A stretch of 64,000 bases of DNA, taken from the NCBI GenBank assembly GCA_017418975.1, contig JAFOMG010000032.1, positions 1 to 64,000 of the forward strand, written 5' to 3'. A model generated the notes under the pieces. That model did not search any database, had not been told where the DNA came from, and was given only the letters and a program-made list of their open reading frames with translations. The position numbers were made by a program, and so were the translations under genes. This DNA is from Sphingomonas sp. GTDB lineage: Bacteria; Pseudomonadota; Alphaproteobacteria; Sphingomonadales; Sphingomonadaceae. This document shows, piece after piece, positions 58,178 through 64,000 of the stretch. Numbering within the stretch: the stretch's first letter is position 1; each line of letters starts with the position of its first letter.

Positions 58178-58635
58178 CGATGAATATTACCCCAGTTACC
58201 CGCCGCGTGGCCGCGGCCTTGCCGTGCCGGGGTGCCGATTCCACGCCCCGATCGTAGTGAAGCTGTCATAGGTGAAAATCTATTTCAATTCCAAAAAGAC
58301 TACTGATGTCCTATGTCGCGAACATCCCGCGTGGCAGTTGCAAAATTACGCCACTTCCGCCGGGGCAGTGCGGGGCGGCGCTGCTACGACAGCGGCGTGT
58401 CCCGGCCAAGCGCCAGGTCGAGGAGCCATGATCTTCTCTCGTCGCCCCGTTCTTCCCCCGTCATCGCCGCTGGCATCCCGGTCGTCCCCGCGCGGGCGGG
58501 GGTGACGAAAAATGGGGGCGTAGGGCCCGGGCCGGAGGTGGGCCGCGACCGATGCTTTGGTCCGTCACCGCGCGCGGGCGAGGGGAGGGGCCGATTCCAT
58601 CGCGGTCGTGTCCCGGTCGCCCGCAGGTGAGACTT
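58178..58635. other. Intergenic region with a degenerate REP-like unit
   Basis: The divergent gap between the glycosylasparaginase and the second metal operon. It includes a palindrome-bearing relative of the REP ends at 58459-58507 (CGTCATCGCC to GGGGGTGACG), less conserved than copies A-C. No gene or RNA was recognised. The AT-richer stretch around 58260-58350 may hold the glycosylasparaginase promoter. Confidence 0.5.
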
Positions 58636-58648
58636 TACAACATAACAT
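58636..58648. promoter_or_regulatory. Candidate Zur box upstream of the second metal operon
   Basis: TACAACATAACAT, identical over 13 bp to 29014-29026 in front of merC-zur. On the reverse strand it reads ATGTTATGTTGTA. It lies about 85 bp before the chosen GTG of the first gene. Confidence 0.6.
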
Positions 58649-58732
58649 CTTTGTTGCATCGCCTCGGCCGTGAACGGCAGTCGCCCGAATCGCTTGCGCG
58701 AAACGAGGACGCCGCGGGGCGGGCAGCGAACC

Positions 58733-59086
58733 GTGACGCGGTGGGCGCTGCTCTGCGCCCTGCTCCTCGCGTTCGTCTGGCAGGGCGCCGTCGTCCAGAC
58801 GCACAATCACTTCGATCGCGGCGTCGCCCTGGAAGCGGCGGGGCTTGCCCCGGCCGGCGCGGGCAAGGCGACGGATCGCCAGGCGCCCGCGGATTCCCCG
58901 GCGAACTGCCCGATCTGCCGGGAAGTGGCGAATATCGGAGCGGTGCTGCTGCCCGCGCCGGTCGCGCTTGCCGCTCCGGCCCCGGTCGCGTTCCGCGCCG
59001 CGCCGGTGCGCCTGCCCATATTATCCTTCTTCGCACCTCCGCGAACCACGCGCAGCCGGGCGCCGCCACAACGGCTCCAAGCCTAG
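58733..59086 (+). CDS. Small exported DUF2946-like protein
   Basis: 117 residues from GTG 58733; the frame can be extended to GTG 58670. A hydrophobic leader (WALLCALLLAFVWQGAVVQ) is followed by the metal-binding-looking HNHF and, later, NCPICRE. Small proteins with this His/Cys layout (DUF2946) often accompany TonB-dependent metal receptors. A periplasmic metal-handling role is an inference. It ends 91 bp before the receptor gene. Confidence 0.5.
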   Translation: MTRWALLCALLLAFVWQGAVVQTHNHFDRGVALEAAGLAPAGAGKATDRQAPADSPANCPICREVANIGAVLLPAPVALAAPAPVAFRAAPVRLPILSFFAPPRTTRSRAPPQRLQA

Positions 59087-59177
59087 GGAATCGGGACCAC
59101 CCCGGTGCAATTGCGCGCCGGGGCCTCGTGTCCGCGTCCCTCTCGCGATAAAATCAAGGTTCTCGGAGTCATTTTCG

Positions 59178-61367
59178 ATGCGTCATCTGTTCCTGCTGCG
59201 CGCGGCCACGCTCGCGCTTGCCATCCCCGCCGCCGCGCACGCCGCCGGCCCCGACAGCAACAACCCGCCGGCGCCCCCGGCCACTCCCGCCCCGGCCGGT
59301 GACAGCGGCCCGGACGGGCAGAGCACGACCGGCAACAAGGGCAACGAGATCGTCGTCACGGGCATCCTGCCGACCAGCGAGCGGGACGTGCTCGCCGGCA
59401 CCTCGGTCGTCTCGGGCGAAGTGCTCACCCGCGATCTGCGCCCCAGCATCGGCGAGACGCTGTCCAAGCAGCCGGGCGTGTCGGCCACTTCCTTCGGCCC
59501 CAGCGCCTCGCGGCCGATCCTGCGCGGTTTCCAGGGCGAGCGCGTCCGCGTGCTCACCGACGGGATCGGCTCGATCGACGTCTCGAACACCTCGGCCGAC
59601 CATGCGGTGATCATCGATCCGCTGCTGGCGGAGCGCATCGAGGTGCTGCGCGGCCCGTCGGTGCTGCTCTACGGCTCCTCGGCGATCGGCGGCGTCGTCA
59701 ACGTGATCGACAAGCGCATCCCGCGCGCGCTGCCCGAGAACGGCTATGACGTGGACGCGATCGCCACTTATGGCTCGGCCGCGAACGAGCGCTCGATCGC
59801 GGGCTCGGGCGATGTCGCGCTGGGCGGGCATTTCGTCTTCCATGCCGACGGCTCCTACTCCAAGAGCGACGACCTGAAGATCGGCGGCTATGTGCTCAGC
59901 CCCTCCGCCCGGGCACAGGCGCTCGCCGCCGCGGCGGGGCCGACCACGCCCGACGATCCCGATTTCGCCGAAACCGCGGCGCTCCGGGGCAAGCTGCCCA
60001 ACACCCAGGCCGAGACCTGGACCGCGGGCGCCGGCCTGGCCTATGTCAGCGATACCGCCAATATCGGCGTGTCCTATTCGCATTATGACAGCCTGTACGG
60101 CGTGCCTATCCGCTATGCGCTCGCCTCGGGCGAGGAGCAGGAGGCGCCGCGCCTCTCCGTGCTCCAGAACCGCTTCGACTTCCGCGCCGACATCGACACC
60201 GGGGGCGGCTTCCTCTCCAAGGTCCGCGCGCGCGCCGGCTATGCGAATTATCGCCATTTCGAGCTCGAGGAGGACGGCTCGATCGGCACCGCCTTCTACA
60301 ACAAGGGCTTCGAGGGGCGGCTGGAGCTGGTCCAGGCCAAACGCGGCGGCTGGCAGGGCGCCTCGGGCGTGCAATATTATCATCGCGACTTCAACGTGGT
60401 GGGGGACGAGGCCTTCCTGCCGCAGAACAATACCAGCCAGATCGGCCTGTTCACGCTCCAGCAGTTCGACTTCGGCAAGCTGCGTGCCGAGGGCGGCATT
60501 CGCTACGAGCATAGCAGCCTCCAGTCGAACCCGGCGGCGGGCGACCTGCGCTTCCCCAATGCCAAGCGCAATTACGACGCCTTTTCGGGGTCGGCGGGGC
60601 TCTCTTATGCCCTGTCCGACGATGTCCGCATCGGCATCAACGCCTCGCGGACCGAGCGCGCGCCTTCGGGCGAGGAGCTGTTCGCCAATGGCGGCCATGC
60701 GGGCACCCAGGCCTGGGAGCTCGGCAATCCCAATTTCGGGCTGGAAAAGTCCTGGGGCCTCGAGACGACGCTGCACGTCCACAAGGAGGGGTTCAGCTTC
60801 GACGCCTCGGCCTATTATGACTGGTTCGACGGCTATATCTCCGAGAACCAGGTCGCGCAGAGCGTCTGCCAGGCGGCGGCGCTGCCGAGCGGCCGCACCG
60901 TCGATCTGCCCTGCTTCCAGTTCCAGCAGGTCAAGGCCCGCTATTACGGGCTCGAGGGCGACCTGTCGGCGCGGCTGGCCCGGATCGGCGACTATGCGAT
61001 CAACTTCGACCTGCTCGGCGACTATGTCCATGCCAGCCAGGGCAATGGCGATCCGGTGCCCCGCATCCCGCCGCTGCGCGTGCTCGGCGGCCTCGAGGCG
61101 CAGTCGAGCCGGCTGACCGCGCGCGTCGAGCTCGAGCATGTCTGGGCGCAGGACCGGATCGCGGCATTCGAGACGCCGACCGCCGGCTATACGCTCACCA
61201 ACGCCTCGCTGAGCATCCGGCCGTTCGCGCAGAACCGGAAGATCTCGTTGACGCTGAGCGCCAACAACATCTTCGATGTCGATGCGCGGCGCCATTCGAG
61301 CTTCCTGAAGGACTTCGCGCCGCTGGCCGGCCGGGACCTGCGGGCGACGCTGCGGCTGGGCTTCTGA
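59178..61367 (+). CDS. TonB-dependent receptor, ZnuD-like
   Basis: 729 residues with a signal peptide (RHLFLLRAATLALAIPAAAH) and a Pro/Gly-rich linker, then IVVTGILP (TonB-box region). The plug has RPILRGFQGERVRVLTDG, SADHAVIIDPLLAERIEVL and RGPSVLLYGSSAIGGVVNVI. The barrel ends in ATLRLGF. The plug motifs are those of ZnuD-type receptors for zinc and related ligands. The neighbours (merC-like, Fur/Zur-like and the Zur-box-like site) make zinc uptake the leading hypothesis. Confidence 0.82.
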   Translation: MRHLFLLRAATLALAIPAAAHAAGPDSNNPPAPPATPAPAGDSGPDGQSTTGNKGNEIVVTGILPTSERDVLAGTSVVSGEVLTRDLRPSIGETLSKQPGVSATSFGPSASRPILRGFQGERVRVLTDGIGSIDVSNTSADHAVIIDPLLAERIEVLRGPSVLLYGSSAIGGVVNVIDKRIPRALPENGYDVDAIATYGSAANERSIAGSGDVALGGHFVFHADGSYSKSDDLKIGGYVLSPSARAQALAAAAGPTTPDDPDFAETAALRGKLPNTQAETWTAGAGLAYVSDTANIGVSYSHYDSLYGVPIRYALASGEEQEAPRLSVLQNRFDFRADIDTGGGFLSKVRARAGYANYRHFELEEDGSIGTAFYNKGFEGRLELVQAKRGGWQGASGVQYYHRDFNVVGDEAFLPQNNTSQIGLFTLQQFDFGKLRAEGGIRYEHSSLQSNPAAGDLRFPNAKRNYDAFSGSAGLSYALSDDVRIGINASRTERAPSGEELFANGGHAGTQAWELGNPNFGLEKSWGLETTLHVHKEGFSFDASAYYDWFDGYISENQVAQSVCQAAALPSGRTVDLPCFQFQQVKARYYGLEGDLSARLARIGDYAINFDLLGDYVHASQGNGDPVPRIPPLRVLGGLEAQSSRLTARVELEHVWAQDRIAAFETPTAGYTLTNASLSIRPFAQNRKISLTLSANNIFDVDARRHSSFLKDFAPLAGRDLRATLRLGF

Positions 61368-61430
61368 TCCGCCGGGCGGCGCGCCGCGAACGCGCGCCGC
61401 CCGGCCGTCCCTTCGGCTTGGAGATACCGC

Positions 61431-61838
61431 ATGCGTTGCGATCCGCACGCAGGCCGGACCCGCGCGATCGACCTGATCGAGCGCGCGGCGGTCGGCGCGT
61501 CCCTGCTTTGCCTGGTTCATTGCGCCGGGCTGCCCCTGCTGCTCGCGGCGCTGCCCGCATTGTCGCGGGTGCTGGCGATCCCCGAACAGCTGCACCTCTG
61601 GCTGCTTGCCTTCGCCATCCCCAGCTCGGCGCTGGCGCTGATCGGCGGCTATCGCCGGCACGACCAGCCGGAGATGCTCGCGCTCGGCGGCGCCGGGCTC
61701 TCCCTGATGGCCGCCGCGGCGCTCGTCTTCGCCGAGAGCGCGGCGGAGGCGCCGATGACGGTCGCCGGCAGCCTGTGCCTTGCCGCGGCGCATATCGGCA
61801 ACTGGCGGCTGCGGCATCGCGGCCACCGCCATGGCTAG
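61431..61838 (+). CDS. MerC-domain membrane protein (paralogue 2)
   Basis: 135 residues, four membrane helices, with C27-L-V-H30-C31 in the first, the same pentad as the protein at 28597. The tail is His/Arg-rich (RLRHRGHRHG). It follows the receptor by 63 bp and overlaps the Fur-family gene by eight bases. The context suggests zinc (or another thiophilic metal) transport across the inner membrane. Confidence 0.75.
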   Translation: MRCDPHAGRTRAIDLIERAAVGASLLCLVHCAGLPLLLAALPALSRVLAIPEQLHLWLLAFAIPSSALALIGGYRRHDQPEMLALGGAGLSLMAAAALVFAESAAEAPMTVAGSLCLAAAHIGNWRLRHRGHRHG

Positions 61839-62220
61839 GCGCCGCGCGGGCGCGCTGGCCGAGCGGATCGCCGCGCTGCTCGCACAGGCCCCCGGTCCGC
61901 TCGGCGGCCTGGAACTGGTCGAGCGGTTGCGGGAAGGCGGCGATCCGGCCGCGCCCAGCCTGGTGTTCCGGGCGCTGCGCCAGCTCGTCGATGCGGGCAA
62001 GGTGCAGAAGCTGCTGTTGGCGCGCGGCTATCTGCTGCGGGAGGATGGCGACCAGCCGCTCTACCTGCATTGCACGCACTGCGGCGCGATCCTGGTGGCG
62101 CCGGGCGAAGCGGTGCGGGCGGCGGTCGAAGCAGCGGCCGGGCGCGCCGGCTTCCGGGCGCACCGGATCTTCGCGGAGCTTCCGGGATGCTGTTCGGACT
62201 GTGCTGGGGAGCGCGCCTAG
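61831..62220 (+). CDS. Fur-family metalloregulator (paralogue 2)
   Basis: 129 residues. An abbreviated winged helix (LELVERLREGGDPAAPSLVF, RALRQLVDAGKVQKL) is followed by a dimer domain with cysteines in HCTHCG and GCCSDC. It is shorter than paralogue 1 and lacks its His-rich head. Translation is likely coupled to merC by the eight-base overlap. A Zur-like or diverged Fur role is inferred; it could be a partner or antagonist of the 28101 regulator. Confidence 0.72.
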   Translation: MARRRAGALAERIAALLAQAPGPLGGLELVERLREGGDPAAPSLVFRALRQLVDAGKVQKLLLARGYLLREDGDQPLYLHCTHCGAILVAPGEAVRAAVEAAAGRAGFRAHRIFAELPGCCSDCAGERA

Positions 62221-62242
62221 GTTGGGGGCCTCATGCTGGTTC

Positions 62243-62266
62243 CGTCATCCCCGCGAAGGCGGGGAT
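62243..62266. repeat. Solo REP-like end
   Basis: One copy of the CGTCATCCCCGCGAAGG end without the inverted partner, between the Fur-family gene and the convergent hydrolase. It looks like a decayed or single-end version of the doublets. Confidence 0.6.
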
Positions 62267-62327
62267 GGCGGGAATGGGAAAATATGAGCCCCTAACCTAA
62301 TGCGAGCCCGCCCCGTAACGGCGCGGA

Positions 62328-63257
62328 TCAGGGCAGGACCTTGTGCAGCCGCAGCCAGGTGAGGAACAGGTCCGGCCATTGCGCCACCGGGGTGCCCGGC
62401 TTGCCCGCGCCCCAGCTGTGCCCGCCCCTCTCGAAGACATGGAGCTCCACCGGCCGCCCGGCCGCGCGCATCGCCGCGAACATGCGCAGCGAATGCTCGA
62501 CATTGGCGATGGGATCGTCGGTGGCGTGGGCCAGGAAGACGGGCGGCGTATCCGGCCCCACCTGCGCCTCGACCGAAAAGGCGTCGCGATAATCGGGCAG
62601 GACCGAGAGTTTCTTGCGCGTTTGCGTCGTATCGATCGGCGGGCGCATCGAGACGACGGGATAGATCATCCCGGCAAAGGCCGGGACGGCGTTCAGCCGG
62701 TCGGCCTCGTCCGCCGGCGGATAGAAGTCATGGCTGCCGCGCGTCGCCATCATCCCGGCGAGGTGCCCGCCGGCCGACATGCCGACCACGCCGATCCGCG
62801 CGGGATCCAGGCCCCAGCGGGCGGCCCCCGCCTTGAGCAGCCGGAGCGTGCGCTGCGCGTCTTGGAACGGCGCGTCCGCGTTCCAGCCGTCGCCGGGCAG
62901 GCGGTAATAGAGGATCACCGGCGTGATGCCGGCCGCCGCCAGCTTGGCCGCGACGTCCTTGGCCGAGCCGATCTGGATGCGGAAATAGCCGCCGCCACCC
63001 AGCAGCAGCGCCGCCGCGCCATTGGGACGCTTCGGCCGATAGACTTCGTAGCGCGGCTCCGAGATGTTCGACCAGGAGCCGGTCTGTCCGCCCTCATTGC
63101 CGATCTTCTCCGGCCCCGAAGGCTTGCCGAAGCCCGGCGCCTCGCCCGGCCACACCCGGTAGGTTTCGGGCTTGCCCAGCCCGTCCTGGGCGAGGGCAGG
63201 GCTGGCCGCGGCGAGAACCGCGGCCAGGAGGGAGACGAGGAAGGACAGGCGCAGCAT
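62328..63257 (-). CDS. Exported alpha/beta hydrolase (acetyl-esterase type), paralogue of 29372
   Basis: 309 residues with a Sec signal (LRLSFLVSLLAAVLAAASPALAQ). WPGEAPGFGKPSG, LLGGGGYFRIQIG, YYRLPGDGW, the nucleophile elbow GMSAGGH, ATDDPIANV and the final FERGGHSWG mirror the 29372 protein. Predicted to remove ester groups from polysaccharide or oligosaccharide. Its ATG shares a base with the stop of the TonB receptor upstream (TGATG), so receptor and esterase form a substrate-import unit. Confidence 0.82.
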   Translation of the reverse strand: MLRLSFLVSLLAAVLAAASPALAQDGLGKPETYRVWPGEAPGFGKPSGPEKIGNEGGQTGSWSNISEPRYEVYRPKRPNGAAALLLGGGGYFRIQIGSAKDVAAKLAAAGITPVILYYRLPGDGWNADAPFQDAQRTLRLLKAGAARWGLDPARIGVVGMSAGGHLAGMMATRGSHDFYPPADEADRLNAVPAFAGMIYPVVSMRPPIDTTQTRKKLSVLPDYRDAFSVEAQVGPDTPPVFLAHATDDPIANVEHSLRMFAAMRAAGRPVELHVFERGGHSWGAGKPGTPVAQWPDLFLTWLRLHKVLP

Positions 63258-64000
63258 CAGAACCTCTTGCCGATCGTCATGTAGAGATAGCGGCCATAGG
63301 GGCTGTAGAGCGAGCCCAGATAGCCGTCCGCGGTGATCGGCGGCTGCTTGTCGAAGATGTTGCGCGCGCCGATGCGGATGCGCGTGTCGTCCAGCACCCC
63401 GCCCTTGAAGCGATACTGGGTATAGAGGTTGAACGTCACCTGGCCGTCCAGCTTGTAGGGGCGGCCGTTCGCGTCGAGGAAATTGCTGTCGTAGACGGTG
63501 CCGATATAGTTGGCGAAGGCACCGATCTGCCAGCCGCTCTTCGACCAGGTGAGCGAGCCGGTGACGCGCCATTTGGGCTTGCCGCGGTCCGCGATCAGGT
63601 CGCGCGCGTCGGTGAGCGGGGTGGCGGCGTTGATCTGCCCGGCTGTGCGCGCGTCGAACAATGCCTGCACCGCCGGCGGGGTATCGCGCGAGAATTTGGT
63701 CAGCCGCGCGCCGTTCAGCGCCAGGTCGAACTTACCGATGCCGGTGCGGACATTGTAGAGCAGCGCCAGGTCGATGCCCTGCACCGTCTGCGGCAGCAGG
63801 TTGACGAACTGGTCGTTGATCCGGGTGACGACGCCCGCGGGCGCGAGGCCGGTGCCGGTGAAGACCGGGGTGTCGTCCGCCGTCGGCGCGGCGCGGATCA
63901 CGTTCGGGTTGCTCGACCCCTGCAGGCGCAGCAGATAGTCGAGCACCAGCGCGTTCTGCGCGCCGAACTGGCCGACGATGCCGGTCTGCTTGATCGACCA
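63257..64000 (-). CDS. TonB-dependent receptor, C-terminal part (cut by the window edge)
   Basis: The last 247 codons of a receptor whose start lies beyond position 64000. The barrel sequence ends RYLYMTIGKRF with the terminal Phe. WQIGAFANYIGTVYDSNFLD, RIRIGARNIFDKQPPITADG and GSLYSPYGR are typical of the last strands of the large sphingomonad TonB receptors. No in-frame stop occurs up to the edge. It is coupled to the esterase downstream. Confidence 0.85.
   Translation of the reverse strand, partial: WSIKQTGIVGQFGAQNALVLDYLLRLQGSSNPNVIRAAPTADDTPVFTGTGLAPAGVVTRINDQFVNLLPQTVQGIDLALLYNVRTGIGKFDLALNGARLTKFSRDTPPAVQALFDARTAGQINAATPLTDARDLIADRGKPKWRVTGSLTWSKSGWQIGAFANYIGTVYDSNFLDANGRPYKLDGQVTFNLYTQYRFKGGVLDDTRIRIGARNIFDKQPPITADGYLGSLYSPYGRYLYMTIGKRF

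Overview
The window is GC-rich chromosomal DNA from an alphaproteobacterium, most likely a sphingomonad (Sphingomonas or a close relative). The reasons are: several TonB-dependent receptors beside secreted (often Tat-signalled) hydrolases; ribosomal protein S9 with a long N-terminal extension; Cox15-type heme A synthase; NrtR control of NAD salvage; and dispersed inverted-repeat elements built on a CGTCATCCCCGC end. No rRNA, CRISPR array, integrase or transposase was seen. There are two tRNAs (Gly-CCC and Gln-UUG). Assignments were made by reading protein motifs; no database search was run.

Layout. 0-4.6 kb: lgt, then a NAD salvage island in which nrtR-pncB face away from pncA-kptA around a small palindrome. 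4.6-8.2 kb: tRNA-Gly, a secreted glycoside hydrolase, a lipid kinase/metallophosphoesterase pair and a VOC protein. 8.3-11.4 kb: a DUF1800 lipoprotein and a DUF1501 Tat protein. 11.6-15.5 kb: a GbsR/MarR-type regulator with a palindrome over its own start codon, heading a DUF4166 operon; then an HEAGH protein. 15.5-18.8 kb: rplM-rpsI, an exported protein, cutA and ctaA. 18.9-20.4 kb: a three-gene accessory cassette (small protein, 2TM-GAF protein, small protein) with lower-GC, less biased codons. 20.6-26 kb: an N-acyl-D-amino-acid deacylase facing an overlapping penicillin-acylase/serine-hydrolase pair. 26-29 kb: dxs, zur-like and merC-like genes. 29-38 kb: two alpha/beta hydrolases, then tlyA-tspO-ubiK-ybjN-proC, a hemerythrin protein, a serine hydrolase, a TetR regulator and an O-methyltransferase. 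38-40 kb: a marR/ilvE divergent pair and tRNA-Gln.

40-54 kb is dominated by one gene of about 11 kb for a giant type V autotransporter with an internal 276-bp tandem repeat. It is followed after 23 bp by a compact AMP-forming ligase and flanked upstream by a divergent winged-helix regulator. 54-58 kb: a glycosylasparaginase and a large TonB receptor. 58.6-62.2 kb: a second metal operon (DUF2946-like protein, TonB receptor, merC-like, Fur/Zur-like). The end holds a secreted esterase and the C-terminal part of another TonB receptor that runs off the window.

The two metal loci share the same 13-bp sequence just upstream of their first gene and both contain a merC-like/Fur-like pair. They read as two arms of one zinc-starvation regulon. 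The 137-138-bp doublet repeats at 41-177, 22209-22345 and 29116-29253 look like one REPIN-type family. The candidates most likely to be new biology are the 18.9-20.4 kb cassette, the DUF4166 operon, the duplicated merC-zur modules and the adhesin-ligase pair.
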